From Methylocystis echinoides (GTDB lineage: Bacteria; Pseudomonadota; Alphaproteobacteria; Rhizobiales; Beijerinckiaceae): a stretch of DNA of 64,000 bases. Under the pieces are notes generated by a model. That model was given only the letters and a program-made list of their open reading frames with translations, searched no databases and was not told where the DNA came from. Shown here piece by piece: positions 35,764 to 46,094 of the stretch; positions within the stretch are counted from its first letter, which is position 1, and every line of letters starts with the position of its first letter. The position numbers and the translations under genes are program-made. Location of the stretch: positions 3,348,501-3,412,500 of the forward strand of contig NZ_CP156084.1 of the NCBI RefSeq assembly GCF_040687965.1. Reading direction: 5' to 3'.

Positions 35764-38502
35764 TTGGCCGACGACGACACGAAAAAAGACGGTTCCGACA
35801 AGCCCGGTTCAGACATCAGGCCCGTATCCATCGCCGACGAGATGAAGCGCAGCTATCTCGATTACGCGATGAGCGTGATCGTGAGCCGCGCGTTGCCGGA
35901 CGTGCGCGACGGCCTCAAGCCCGTGCATCGGCGCATTTTGTTCTCGATGCATGAAAACGGCATTACGCCGGACAAGCCCTATGTGAAGTCCGCGCGCGTC
36001 GTCGGCGACGTCATGGGTAAATATCACCCGCATGGCGACGCCGCGATCTATGACGCTTTGGTGCGCATGGCGCAGCCCTTTTCGATGCGGCTCATGCTCG
36101 TCGACGGGCAGGGCAATTTCGGCTCGGTCGACAACGATCCGCCGGCGGCCATGCGCTACACCGAGTCGCGTCTCGCCAAGCCCGCTCTCGCGCTGCTCGA
36201 GGACATCGACGAAGGCACGGTCGACTTCCAGCCCAATTATGACGGCAAGGAGCGTGAGCCGACGGTCCTGCCGGCGCGTTTCCCCAATCTTCTGGTCAAC
36301 GGCGCGGGCGGCATCGCCGTCGGCATGGCGACGAATATCCCGCCGCATAACTTGGGCGAAGTCATCGACGCGGCGATCGCCTTGATCGACCGTCCCGACA
36401 TGACGGTCGCGGAGCTCATGGAGATCGTGCCGGGGCCAGACTTCCCGACGGCGGCGACGATCCTCGGCCGCGGCGGCATCCGCAACGCCTACGCCACGGG
36501 CCGCGGCTCGATCATCATGCGCGCCAAGGCGGACATCGAAACGCTGCGCAAAGAGCGCGAAGCGATCATTTTCACGGAAATTCCTTATCAGGTGAACAAG
36601 GCGGCGCTCATCGAGCGCATTGCCGAGCTCGTCAAGGAAAAGAAGATCGAGGGCATCTCGGATCTGCGCGACGAGTCCGACCGCGACGGCATGCGCATCG
36701 TCGTCGAGTTGAAGCGCGAGGCGGTCGCCGACGTGGTCTTGAACCAGCTCTGGCGCCACACCGCGCTGCAGTCGAGCTTCGCGGTCAATATGATCGCGCT
36801 CAACGGCGGGCGCCCGGAGTTGCTCACGCTCACCGACGTGCTGCGCGCTTTCATCGACTTCCGCGAGACGGTCGTCACGCGCCGCACCAAGTTCCGCCTC
36901 GCCAAGGCGCGCGACAACGCGCATCTGCAGGTCGGCCTCGCCATTGCAGTGGCGAATATCGACGAAGTCATCCGCCTGATTCGCAATTCGCCCGACGCCG
37001 CGGCGGCGCGCGAAGCGCTGATGGCGCGCGACTGGCCGGCGAAGGACATGGCGCCGCTCGTCGAACTCATCGCCGATCCGCGCCACAAGCTTTCCCACGA
37101 CGGCACGATCCGTCTCTCCGAGGCGCAGGCGCGCGCCATTCTCGACCTGCGCCTGCAGCGTCTCACGGCGCTCGGCCGCGAGGAGATCGCCGAGGCGTTG
37201 AACAAGCTCGCGGCGGAAATCGCGGAATATCTCGAGATTCTCGGCTCGCGCGAAAAGCTCTTCGGCATCGTCAAGGACGAGATGCTGGCGGTGAAGGAGG
37301 CGTACGCCACGCCCCGCCGCACGCAGATCATCGAAGCCGACGGCGAGGTCGAGGACGAGGACCTCATCGCCCGCGAGGACATGGTCGTGACCGTCTCGCA
37401 CGCCGGCTACATCAAGCGGGTGCCGCTCTCGACCTATCGCGCGCAAAGGCGCGGCGGCAAGGGCCGCTCCGGGATGCAGACGAAGGAGGAGGATTTCGTC
37501 CATCGGCTGTTCGTCGCCAATACGCATACGCCGGTGCTGTTCTTCTCCTCGCTCGGCAAGGCCTATAAAGAGAAGGTGTGGCGCCTGCCGCTGGCGGCGC
37601 CGCAGGCGCGCGGCAAGGCGCTCGTCAATATGCTGCCGCTGGAGCAGAACGAGCGCATCACCACCATCATGCCGTTGCCCGAGGATGAAGAGAGCTGGTC
37701 GACGCTCGACGTCATCTTCGCCACGACCGGCGGCACGGTGCGGCGCAACAAGCTCTCCGATTTCGTCGACGTGCGCCGCAACGGCCTCATCGCCATGAAG
37801 CTCGACGCGGGCGAGGCGATCGTCGACGTGGCCACGGCGACCGAGGCCGACGACATTCTGCTGACGACGCGCGACGGCCAGTGCATTCGTTTCGCCGTTC
37901 CCGAGGTGCGCGTCTTCCAGGGCCGCACCTCGATGGGCGTGCGCGGCGTGTCGCTCGGCGCCGGCGACAAGGTGATCTCGCTCTCCATCCTGAAACATTT
38001 CGAGGCGAACGGCGACGAGCGCGGCGCTTATTTGAAGAAAGCCAGCGCCCTGCGTCGCCGCATGGGCGAGGACGTCGCGCCGGAGACGGGGGCCGACACG
38101 GAAGACGCCGGGACGTCCGTCGAACTCTCGGAGGCGCGCTTCTACGAGATGCAGGCGGCCGAGCAGATCATTCTGACGGTTTCGGAAAACGGCTTTGGCA
38201 AACGAACGTCGTCGTACGAATACCGCATCACGGGACGCGGCGGCAAAGGCATCGTCGCCATGGCGGTCAACGCCCGCAACGGCAAGCTCGTCGCGTCATT
38301 CCCGGTGGAGCAGGGCGACGAGATCATGCTCGTCACCGACGGCGGCCAGCTGATCCGCTGTTCGGTCGACGGCATCCGCATCGCCGGCCGCGGCACGCAG
38401 GGCGTGATCGTCTTCAATACGGCCGAGGACGAGCGCGTGGTGTCGGTCGAGCATATCGGGGATGTGGGCGAAGCGGAGGACGAGGGGGACGAGGCTGAGT
38501 GA
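35764..38502 (+). CDS. gyrA: DNA gyrase subunit A
   Basis: This protein of about 912 residues contains [29 protein letters not shown] and a quinolone-binding region [21 protein letters not shown]. The active tyrosine lies in [10 protein letters not shown] (near residue 132). The C-terminal beta-pinwheel has the GyrA box QRRGGKG. With GyrB it introduces negative supercoils. The position matching Escherichia coli Ser83 is alanine (codon 36040-36042). It is about 35 residues longer than the Escherichia coli protein, mainly from an acidic insert near [10 protein letters not shown]. The TTG at 35764 gives the family start (L)ADDDTKK. Confidence 0.96.
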   Translation: MADDDTKKDGSDKPGSDIRPVSIADEMKRSYLDYAMSVIVSRALPDVRDGLKPVHRRILFSMHENGITPDKPYVKSARVVGDVMGKYHPHGDAAIYDALVRMAQPFSMRLMLVDGQGNFGSVDNDPPAAMRYTESRLAKPALALLEDIDEGTVDFQPNYDGKEREPTVLPARFPNLLVNGAGGIAVGMATNIPPHNLGEVIDAAIALIDRPDMTVAELMEIVPGPDFPTAATILGRGGIRNAYATGRGSIIMRAKADIETLRKEREAIIFTEIPYQVNKAALIERIAELVKEKKIEGISDLRDESDRDGMRIVVELKREAVADVVLNQLWRHTALQSSFAVNMIALNGGRPELLTLTDVLRAFIDFRETVVTRRTKFRLAKARDNAHLQVGLAIAVANIDEVIRLIRNSPDAAAAREALMARDWPAKDMAPLVELIADPRHKLSHDGTIRLSEAQARAILDLRLQRLTALGREEIAEALNKLAAEIAEYLEILGSREKLFGIVKDEMLAVKEAYATPRRTQIIEADGEVEDEDLIAREDMVVTVSHAGYIKRVPLSTYRAQRRGGKGRSGMQTKEEDFVHRLFVANTHTPVLFFSSLGKAYKEKVWRLPLAAPQARGKALVNMLPLEQNERITTIMPLPEDEESWSTLDVIFATTGGTVRRNKLSDFVDVRRNGLIAMKLDAGEAIVDVATATEADDILLTTRDGQCIRFAVPEVRVFQGRTSMGVRGVSLGAGDKVISLSILKHFEANGDERGAYLKKASALRRRMGEDVAPETGADTEDAGTSVELSEARFYEMQAAEQIILTVSENGFGKRTSSYEYRITGRGGKGIVAMAVNARNGKLVASFPVEQGDEIMLVTDGGQLIRCSVDGIRIAGRGTQGVIVFNTAEDERVVSVEHIGDVGEAEDEGDEAE

Positions 38503-38607
38503 TTTCGCCCCGCAGTGGGGAGTGGGCCAAGGCGTGAGTCACAGACCTCTCAACCCATTGGCCGACCCAGTTTGCCAGACCACTCGCATTGTCATCCAAG
38601 AGCGTAG

Positions 38608-38677
38608 AGGCCCCAGCCCCTCACCCTGCCCTCTCCCCGCTTGCGGGGAGAGGGCAGGGTGAGGGGCCAGGGGGTGA
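38608..38677. repeat. REP-like palindrome after gyrA
   Basis: GAGGCCCCAGCCCCTCACCC and then CTCTCCCCGCTTGCGGGGAGAG continue into the mirror-image right half, giving a nearly 60-bp inverted repeat. It lies between the convergent gyrA and DUF559 genes. Confidence 0.85.
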
Positions 38678-38696
38678 GTTACAGATTTTCAGAGCA

Positions 38697-39011
38697 TCAA
38701 AAGGATCGTCTCACACACCCCATCGGAAAACGAAGAATTCGGTAGCCCAGGGCTTCGATGAACGCGCTCCTTCGTGCGTCTCTTTGTAGCTCTTCGTCGG
38801 TCGAATGGGTGGCGCCGTCGATCTCGACGACTAATCCTTGCTCCCTGCAAAGAAAATCGGCGAAGAACGGCCCAATGGGCGCTTGCCGGACAAATTTGAA
38901 CCCGCCCAGCCGGCGCCCGCGCAATTTGTTCCAGAGGCGCTCTTCGGCGGGCGTCTGGGCGCGCCTGAGTTCACGTGCGCGCGTTCTTTCATGAAGTCGC
39001 AGGCCGCGCAT
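38697..39011 (-). CDS. DUF559 (Vsr-like) endonuclease, C-terminus altered
   Basis: This 104-residue protein of the PD-(D/E)XK superfamily has the typical start RLHERTRARELRRAQTPAEE, RLWNKLRGRRLGGFKFVRQ, and the catalytic core FFADFLCREQGLVVEIDGATH. It ends DARRSAFIEALGYRILRF. The normal ending after RF is lost. Here the frame gives PMGCVRRSF and stops, but the other frame reads SDGVCETILLML, like the usual C-terminal helix. This suggests a small deletion or frameshift. These genes often travel between genomes. Here it is flanked on both sides by REP-like palindromes. Confidence 0.75.
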   Translation of the reverse strand: MRGLRLHERTRARELRRAQTPAEERLWNKLRGRRLGGFKFVRQAPIGPFFADFLCREQGLVVEIDGATHSTDEELQRDARRSAFIEALGYRILRFPMGCVRRSF

Positions 39012-39032
39012 ACAATCCTCCAGAAGATGCAA

Positions 39033-39096
39033 AGAGGCCCCAGGCCCCTCACCCCAACCCTCTCCCCGCAAGCGGGGAGAGGGGGTAGGGGGTGAT
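39033..39096. repeat. REP-like palindrome before tuf
   Basis: GAGGCCCCAGGCCCCTCACC is followed by CTCTCCCCGCAAGCGGGGAGAG and a right arm that matches only partly. It has the same orientation as the copy at 38608, and the two bracket the DUF559 gene. Confidence 0.85.
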
Positions 39097-39201
39097 TTCA
39101 CCCCCTCGTCACACACTCGAACGCCCCTTGCAGAATTTCTCCATCCGCCGTAAAGGCACGCCCGCGCGCGGGTAGTGGACCCGCCTCACTGGAACGGGAC
39201 C

Positions 39202-40392
<1,191 letters not shown>

Positions 40393-40405
40393 GGACGCCA
40401 ATCCG

Positions 40406-40438
40406 AGAAAAGCGCGGTTCGCCGCGCTTTTCTCTTTA
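40406..40438 (+). terminator. intrinsic terminator of tuf
   Basis: GAGAAAAGCGCGG-TTCG-CCGCGCTTTTCTC is a perfect 13-bp stem with a UUCG-type loop, followed by TTTATC. It starts 14 bases after the tuf stop. Confidence 0.9.
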
Positions 40439-40481
40439 TCGACAAGGCTGCGCTGCGGCCAGATAAGTTATACGCGTAAAA

Positions 40482-40763
40482 TCACCAGCAGTTGCCGACC
40501 GTGACCCCTGGCGCGAGGCGCAGCGCGTCGCAGAGGCTTCGGGCCTGAATATCGTCCATCATCTGGCGCGTAATGACCGTCGCGGACCCCGGGTAATCGC
40601 GCAGCGGGATCTTGGTCCCGCCAGGGCCGGTGAGGTCATTCGAGAAATAGCCGACATCCCGCCCGGTCCTGGTCGCCGCGCGCCGCCTTTCGCCGGCGAC
40701 CCCGGCGTCGCCAAGTGACGATAGAACGCTCGCGGCGGCGAGCGTCAAAATGATCTTGCGCAT
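40482..40763 (-). pseudogene. truncated TonB-dependent receptor plug fragment
   Basis: This 93-residue frame has a signal peptide (RKIILTLAAASVLSSLGDAGVA) and then a segment very like the start of siderophore-receptor plug domains: IPLRDYPGSATVITRQMMDD and LCDALRLAPGVTVG. It then ends abruptly with NCW. A complete receptor would continue for 600 or more residues as a beta-barrel, of which nothing remains before the tuf terminator. It is either a dead remnant or a small secreted product. The ATG at 40763 gives the signal peptide. Confidence 0.6.
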
Positions 40764-40984
40764 GCGTTCTCCTCGGGGCGCGCTTCTCATCATATAGGAA
40801 GCAGCGACGCCAAGGCGTGGTCGTCCGGGAAGGCGATCGGCGGCGAGAAGGCCGTGGGCCATTCCTTCGGCGTCACGCGAGAGCGCGTGACGCCGAGGTG
40901 AAAACAAGACGGTCGCGACGCAACAGGGCGCGGCGGTCCCATTCACACCCAAAAGGCAAAGGTCAGGTCGGAGGGGTCATCGTC
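40764..40984. other. gap of 221 bases, no gene seen
   Basis: No frame here reads like a protein. The bases before 40800 are probably the promoter of the truncated receptor gene. CGCGAGAGCGCGTGACGCCG includes a short palindrome. Nothing else stands out. Confidence 0.5.
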
Positions 40985-41182
40985 TCAGGCTGCGATCTCG
41001 CCGCCAAGCGCCGTCCAGGCGTCGTCGTCTTGCGAGTCGCCGGCGGGGTCGGAGAATTGCGCGGCTTCGAGCGCGGCGGCGACGGCGGAAACGCCAATCT
41101 CGCGATAGAGCCGCGCGAGGAGATCATGGGGATGGCCGCCGGCTTGCGGTTCGTTCAACTCGACTGGGATTGCTTCCGACAT
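40985..41182 (-). CDS. small acidic protein of unknown function
   Basis: This 65-residue frame starts MSEAIPVELNEPQAGGHPHD and contains one amphipathic helix (LARLYREIGVSAVAAALEAA) and an acidic end (SQDDDAWTALGGEIA). The composition is protein-like, and the start is preceded by GGTCCGTAATG without a strong ribosome site. TTAA-N7-CTAA at 41245-41259, near the CtrA consensus, lies 63 bases upstream. I do not recognise the family. Confidence 0.45.
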   Translation of the reverse strand: MSEAIPVELNEPQAGGHPHDLLARLYREIGVSAVAAALEAAQFSDPAGDSQDDDAWTALGGEIAA

Positions 41183-41370
41183 TACGGACCTCTACGCGGA
41201 CGCTGCTACAGCAAAATGCACCTTCTCAAATTCGCCACATTTGCTTAACGGCGCGCTAACGCGCTGGTTGTTTTTCAGGAGGCGGCGCGACACGTTGCAT
41301 TTCTCCTGTGGTTTGGCGAAAAATGCGCCGACTGCCGCGTCGCGGCGAATGAGCGAGGCCGTTAACGTCC

Positions 41371-42147
41371 ATGCGTCGCACCCTTCCGCCGGAGCCATGG
41401 TCGCGCGCCGCCCTATGGAGCCAAAGCGTCGCCGTTTTCGCGGCGACCGTGGCCATCCTCTCGGTGCTGCTGGTGCGGCTGAACGTGATCGGGCCGGTCT
41501 CCGCGCTCGCCTCGCTCGGCGCCGCGGTGGCCTTGGCCCTCGTCGCGCTGCTGCTCGTCGGCGCGGCCTCGGTCAGCATCTGGAACACCGGGCGGCGCGG
41601 GACGGGGGCGGCCTTCGGCGGGGCCTTCATCGCGCTGGCCACGGTCGCTTATCCCGCCTATCTCGCCTTCGAGGCGGTGCGTCTGCCGGTGCTCTCGGAC
41701 ATTTCCACCGATATCTCGAACCCGCCTTATTTCTCTCTGTCCAAAGACGCCTATGCGGCGCGGGGCGGCTTCCAGCCCAAGGGGCTGCCCGGGAAAGCGC
41801 GCGAGGCGCAGCGTCCCGCCTATCCCGACGTCGAGCCCATCGTTGTCGATCTCGACGCGGACGAAGCCTTCGCGCTGGTCCTCAAGACCGCGAAAGCCAT
41901 CGGCTGGAAGGTCGTGGACCAGCGCGCGCCGGGCGGCCGGACGGGCGAAGGACATGCAGATTTCGTCGACAAGACGCTGGTCATGGGCCTCGATGAGGAT
42001 GTGACCGTTCGCCTGAAGCCGCTGCCGGGACAGACCCGCATCGATCTGCGCGCCGCCTCCCGCTACGGGCGTCACGATTTCGGAGCCAACGCCAAGCGCA
42101 TCATGGCTTTCGCCGAAGAGCTGCAGACGCAGCTCGACGCCAAATAA
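41371..42147 (+). CDS. DUF1499 domain membrane protein
   Basis: This 258-residue protein has three N-terminal membrane spans up to about residue 105 and a soluble DUF1499 domain after it: YPDVEPIVVDLDADEAFALV, AIGWKVVDQRAP, FVDKTLVMGLDEDVTVRLKPL and RIDLRAASRYGRHDFGANAKRI. DUF1499 proteins are widespread and have no settled function. The domain faces the periplasm or the cytoplasm depending on the number of spans. It stands before pdhA and is separated by about 100 bases. Confidence 0.85.
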   Translation: MRRTLPPEPWSRAALWSQSVAVFAATVAILSVLLVRLNVIGPVSALASLGAAVALALVALLLVGAASVSIWNTGRRGTGAAFGGAFIALATVAYPAYLAFEAVRLPVLSDISTDISNPPYFSLSKDAYAARGGFQPKGLPGKAREAQRPAYPDVEPIVVDLDADEAFALVLKTAKAIGWKVVDQRAPGGRTGEGHADFVDKTLVMGLDEDVTVRLKPLPGQTRIDLRAASRYGRHDFGANAKRIMAFAEELQTQLDAK

Positions 42148-42254
42148 GCCGCAGCCTCAGGTAGCCGGCGGGCGGGGGCGCTCGTCTTTGAACGGCGACT
42201 CTGGTATTGTTCCGCTCGTTCTCCACATAACGGTTGGGAGGCCGAGAACAGCCG

Positions 42255-43256
42255 ATGGCGACTGCAGGCGACGGCGCGAACGCCGCTCAATCCGTTGCAC
42301 CCTTCACCCGAGAGGAAGAGCTGCGCGCCCTGCGCGACATGCTGCTGATCCGGCGATTCGAGGAGAAGGCCGGGCAGCTCTATGGCATGGGCGTCATCGC
42401 CGGCTTCTGTCACCTCTACATCGGCCAGGAGGCCGTGGTCGTCGGCGCCAAAATGGCGGCGCGCGACGGGGATGAATTCACCACGAGCTACCGCGACCAC
42501 GGCCACATGCTCGCGAGCGGCATGGACGCCAAGGGCGTGATGGCCGAACTCGCGGGCAAGCGCGGGGGCTATTCCAAGGGCAAGGGCGGCTCGATGCACA
42601 TGTTCTCGCGGGAGAAGAGCTTCTTCGGCGGGCACGGAATCGTCGGCGCGCCGGCGCCGATCGGCGCGGGCGTCGCTTTCGCCAATCTCTATCGCGGCGA
42701 CGGCCGGGTGTCGCTGACCTTCTTCGGCGAGGGCGCGGCCAACCAGGGCCAGGTCTACGAGACCTTCAACATCGCGGCGCTGTGGAAGCTGCCGGTGCTC
42801 TTCATCGTCGAAAACAATCGATACGCCATGGGCACCTCGCTGACCCGCGCCGCGGCGCAGACGGATTTCGCCATGCGCGGCGCCGCGTTCGGCATCCCGG
42901 GCCGGCAGGTGGACGGGATGGACGTGCGGGTCGTGCGCGCGGCGGCGGCCGAGGCGCTCGACTGGTGCCGCTCGGGCAAGGGTCCCTATCTGCTCGAGGT
43001 GCAGACCTATCGCTACCGCGGCCACTCCATGTCGGACCCGGCCAAATATCGCTCCAAGGAAGAAGTGCAGAAGATGCGCGAGGAGCACGATCCGATCGAA
43101 CAGGTGCGCCTGCGTCTGCTCGCCGACGGGGTCAGCGAGGACGAATTGAAGAAGATCGACGCGAATGTTCGCAAGATCGTCGCGGAAGCCGCGGATTTTG
43201 CCATGAGCGACAAGGAGCCGGATCCGTCCGAGCTTTATACGGACGTGCTGGCGTGA
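42255..43256 (+). CDS. pdhA: pyruvate dehydrogenase E1 component, alpha subunit
   Basis: This 333-residue subunit has LLIRRFEEKAGQLYGMGVI and GFCHLYIGQEAVVVG. The thiamine-diphosphate site is GDGRVSLTFFGEGAANQG with ENNRYAMGTS, and a late YRYRGHSMSDPAKYR follows. With the beta subunit it decarboxylates pyruvate and passes the acetyl group to a lipoyl domain. The ATG at 42255 is taken; an upstream TTG at 42234 lies too near the ribosome site. The gene is followed by the E1-beta and E2 genes, and no E3 (lpd) gene is nearby. Confidence 0.95.
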   Translation: MATAGDGANAAQSVAPFTREEELRALRDMLLIRRFEEKAGQLYGMGVIAGFCHLYIGQEAVVVGAKMAARDGDEFTTSYRDHGHMLASGMDAKGVMAELAGKRGGYSKGKGGSMHMFSREKSFFGGHGIVGAPAPIGAGVAFANLYRGDGRVSLTFFGEGAANQGQVYETFNIAALWKLPVLFIVENNRYAMGTSLTRAAAQTDFAMRGAAFGIPGRQVDGMDVRVVRAAAAEALDWCRSGKGPYLLEVQTYRYRGHSMSDPAKYRSKEEVQKMREEHDPIEQVRLRLLADGVSEDELKKIDANVRKIVAEAADFAMSDKEPDPSELYTDVLA

Positions 43257-43334
43257 CTTTTTTGAGGGCAGGCGAGGGACCGGGAACGGCCCCGGGCGAT
43301 TGCGGAGAAGGTTTGTCGATGTTCGACACGATGA

Positions 43335-43375
43335 TGCGGTTCATCCCTCCTCGTTGCGGGAAGGGATTGATTGAC
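43335..43375. repeat. degenerate REP-like element between pdhA and pdhB
   Basis: CGGTTCATCCCTCCTCGTTG is followed by CGGGAAGGGATTGATTGACC. It is an imperfect palindrome of the window's repeat family, in a 166-base gap without other features. Confidence 0.4.
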
Positions 43376-43422
43376 CCCAACCCGCGCCGTCAATGTCCCC
43401 AACGGCGCGATGCGGTGACCAA

Positions 43423-44847
43423 ATGACCGTCAATGTCCTCATGCCCGCCCTGTCGCCCACCATGGAGCAGGGCAAGCTCGCCAAATGGCTGAAAAGCGAA
43501 GGCGATGAAGTCAAGGCCGGCGACGTCATCGCCGAGATCGAGACCGATAAGGCGACCATGGAGGTCGAGGCGGTCGACGAGGGCGTGCTGGCGCGCATCC
43601 TCGTCCCCGGCGGCACCGAGAATGTCGCCGTCAATACGCCGATTGCGGTGATCGCCGGCGAGGGCGAGGACGCTTCGGCCGTCGCCGCGCCCCCGGAAGC
43701 CAAGCCGCCAACGCCGCCGAGCGCGCCGCAGGACGAGGCGGGCGAAGCGAATGAAGCCCGCATCGAGGCGGCGAAAGAGGCCGCCGCGCCCGCGCCGAAG
43801 CCGGTCAGCGTCGCCGCGCCGCCGACCGTCAGCGCGGCGCCGGAAGTGCCGGCTGGCACGACCATGATTCCGATGACCATGCGCGAAGCGCTACGCGACG
43901 CCATGGCCGAGGAAATGCGCCGCGACCCCAATGTCTTCATCATGGGCGAGGAGGTCGGGGAGTATCAGGGCGCCTATAAAGTCACGCAGGGGCTGTTGCA
44001 GGAATTTGGCCCGATGCGCGTGCGCGACACGCCGATCACCGAATATGGCTTCACCGGCATCGGCGTCGGCGCGGCTTTCGCGGGTCTGCGCCCGATCGTC
44101 GAATTCATGACCTTCAATTTCTCGATGCAGGCCATCGACCACGTCGTCAATTCGGCGGCGAAGACGCTCTACATGTCGGGCGGGCAGATCAACAGCGCCA
44201 TCGTCTTCCGCGGACCGAATGGCGCGGCGGCGCGCGTCGGCGCCCAGCACAGCCAGGATTATTCGGCCTGGTATGCGCAGGTGCCGGGGCTCATCGTCAT
44301 CGCGCCGTCGAACGCCAGCGACGCCAAGGGCCTGCTCAAGGCGGCGATCCGCGACAACAATCCGGTCGTCTTCCTCGAGAATGAAATTCTCTACGGCAAG
44401 ACGTCCGAAGTGCCGGCGCTCGAGGACTTCGTGCTCCCGATCGGCAAGGCGCGCATTGCGCGGCCGGGAACAGACGTGACTCTGGTCTCTTTCTCGATCG
44501 GCATGACCTATGCGCTCGCCGCCGCCGATGAGCTTGCGAAGGAAGGGATCGAGGCGGAGGTCATCGATCTGCGAACGCTGCGCCCGATGGACAGCGCAAC
44601 GATCGTCGAGTCCGTGAAGAAGACCGGCCGCTGCGTCGCCATCGAGGAGGGCTGGTCGCAATGCGGCGTTTCGGCCGAGATCGCGACGCGCGTGCAGCAG
44701 GAGGCGTTCGACTATCTCGACGCGCCGGTCCTGCGCGTGACCGGCAAGGACGTGCCCATGCCTTACGCGGCCAATCTCGAAAAGCTCGCGCTGCCGAGCG
44801 TCGCCGACGTGGTCGCGGCCGCCAAGGCCGTTCTCTACAGGGACTAA
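43423..44847 (+). CDS. pdhB: pyruvate dehydrogenase E1 beta subunit with N-terminal lipoyl domain
   Basis: This 474-residue protein starts with a complete lipoyl domain (residues 1-78): [20 protein letters not shown] and [19 protein letters not shown], where the lysine of DKA is lipoylated. An alanine/proline linker to about residue 145 follows, and then the E1-beta transketolase body ([55 protein letters not shown]). A fused lipoyl domain on E1-beta is typical of alphaproteobacteria. What is unusual is that the E2 protein has none, so this may be the only swinging arm of the complex. Confidence 0.95.
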   Translation: MTVNVLMPALSPTMEQGKLAKWLKSEGDEVKAGDVIAEIETDKATMEVEAVDEGVLARILVPGGTENVAVNTPIAVIAGEGEDASAVAAPPEAKPPTPPSAPQDEAGEANEARIEAAKEAAAPAPKPVSVAAPPTVSAAPEVPAGTTMIPMTMREALRDAMAEEMRRDPNVFIMGEEVGEYQGAYKVTQGLLQEFGPMRVRDTPITEYGFTGIGVGAAFAGLRPIVEFMTFNFSMQAIDHVVNSAAKTLYMSGGQINSAIVFRGPNGAAARVGAQHSQDYSAWYAQVPGLIVIAPSNASDAKGLLKAAIRDNNPVVFLENEILYGKTSEVPALEDFVLPIGKARIARPGTDVTLVSFSIGMTYALAAADELAKEGIEAEVIDLRTLRPMDSATIVESVKKTGRCVAIEEGWSQCGVSAEIATRVQQEAFDYLDAPVLRVTGKDVPMPYAANLEKLALPSVADVVAAAKAVLYRD

Positions 44848-44851
44848 ACCC

Positions 44852-45811
44852 ATGGCGCTCGTGACTCCCGACAGCGGCGCGCCGCGCATCTTCGCCTCGC
44901 CGCTCGCGCGGCGCTTGGCGAAGGAGGCAGGGCTGGACCTCTCCGCGGTTACGGGCTCCGGCCCGCATGGCCGCGTCATCGAGCGCGACGTGAAAGGCGC
45001 GCTCGCCGGCGGCGGCGCCCGCAAGCCCGCGCCGGCGGCCGAAGCGCGGCCGGTTGCGCTTGCGGAGGGGCCGTCAGCCGCGACGACCCGCAAATTCTAC
45101 GAGCCGGGGTCCTTCGACGAAGTTCCGCACGATTCGATGCGCAAGGCGATCGCCCGGCGCTTAACGGAATCGATCCAGAGCGTTCCGCATTTCTATCTCG
45201 ACGTCGACTGCGAGATCGACGCGCTGCTGAAGGTCCGCGAGGACTTCAACGCCGCCGCGCCGAAGCGCGCGGACGGGGCGCCCGAGTGGAAGACCTCCGT
45301 CAACGATTACGTCGTGAAGGCGCTGGCGCTCGCGCTCCAGCGCGTGCCAGAAGCGAATGTCACTTACACGCCCGAGTCGATGCTGAAGCACAAAGCCTCC
45401 GACATCGGGGTCGCGGTCGCCATCCCCGGCGGGCTCATTACGCCCATCATCCGCAACGCGCAGGCGAAGACCGTTCGCGAAATTTCCGAAGAGGTGAAGG
45501 AGCTCGCCGCCCGAGCGCGCGAGCGCAAGCTCAAGCCGCAGGAGTATGAAGGCGGCGTTTCAGCCGTCTCCAATCTGGGCATGTATGGGATCAAGAACTT
45601 TTCAGCGGTGATCAACCCGCCGCAGTCGACGATCCTCGCAGTTGGCAAGGGCGAGCCGCGCATGGTCGTGAAGAACGGCGCGCCGGTGGCGGCGAATATC
45701 ATGAGCGTGACGCTCTCCTGCGACCATCGCGCGGTGGACGGCGCGCTCGGCGCCGAGCTGCTGGCGGCTTTCAAGCAACTCATCGAGCAGCCGATGGGGC
45801 TCTTCGCATGA
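44852..45811 (+). CDS. pdhC: dihydrolipoamide acetyltransferase E2, lacking a lipoyl domain
   Basis: This 319-residue protein begins directly with the peripheral-subunit-binding domain (IFASPLARRLAKEAGLDLSAVTGSGPHGRVIERDV, residues ~11-46). A linker and the catalytic domain follow, with VPHFYLDVDCEIDALLKVRE, IPGGLITPIIRNA and the active-site block SCDHRAVDGALGAELL. The 80-130-residue lipoyl domain that normally precedes these parts is absent. The ATG is four bases after the E1-beta stop, so no room exists for it. The acetyl-transfer cycle would have to use the lipoyl arm of the E1-beta protein. Confidence 0.93.
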   Translation: MALVTPDSGAPRIFASPLARRLAKEAGLDLSAVTGSGPHGRVIERDVKGALAGGGARKPAPAAEARPVALAEGPSAATTRKFYEPGSFDEVPHDSMRKAIARRLTESIQSVPHFYLDVDCEIDALLKVREDFNAAAPKRADGAPEWKTSVNDYVVKALALALQRVPEANVTYTPESMLKHKASDIGVAVAIPGGLITPIIRNAQAKTVREISEEVKELAARARERKLKPQEYEGGVSAVSNLGMYGIKNFSAVINPPQSTILAVGKGEPRMVVKNGAPVAANIMSVTLSCDHRAVDGALGAELLAAFKQLIEQPMGLFA

Positions 45812-46020
45812 AACGCGAGTCGTCGGTCACATGCCCGCGCTGCGGCCAAGCCGAGGTGCTGGCCATGCCGATGGACGCCTGCGTCGTCGTCTATGATTGC
45901 CCGGCCTGCGGGATGCGCCTGACCCCAAAACCTGGCGACTGCTGCGTCTTTTGCTCCTATGGCGACGCTCCATGCCCGCCGGTGCAGGCGCAGGGCTGCG
46001 GTTGCGCCAATCCGCTTTAA
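45808..46020 (+). CDS. small cysteine-rich (zinc-ribbon-like) protein
   Basis: This 70-residue protein has two CPxCG-type knuckles (CPRCGQ near residue 9 and CPACGM near residue 31) followed by GDCCVFCSYGDAPCPPVQ and a cysteine-rich tail. The paired knuckles suggest one zinc ribbon. The GDCCVFCSYG block marks a family of small proteins of unknown function in proteobacteria, sometimes near metal-resistance genes. It overlaps the pdhC stop by four bases, so it is translationally coupled to the pyruvate dehydrogenase operon. Confidence 0.75.
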   Translation: MKRESSVTCPRCGQAEVLAMPMDACVVVYDCPACGMRLTPKPGDCCVFCSYGDAPCPPVQAQGCGCANPL

Positions 46021-46094
46021 TTACGCGTGGACGCGGGCGGGATTTAGCGGCATATCCTTGTCTAGAATTACTCTAAACAGCCAAGGAGCGGCCT

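Noticed and set aside
35809-37998. A 729-codon reverse frame opposite gyrA
   Set aside because: It is the complement of the gyrA coding sequence; arginine/aspartate-rich with no motif.
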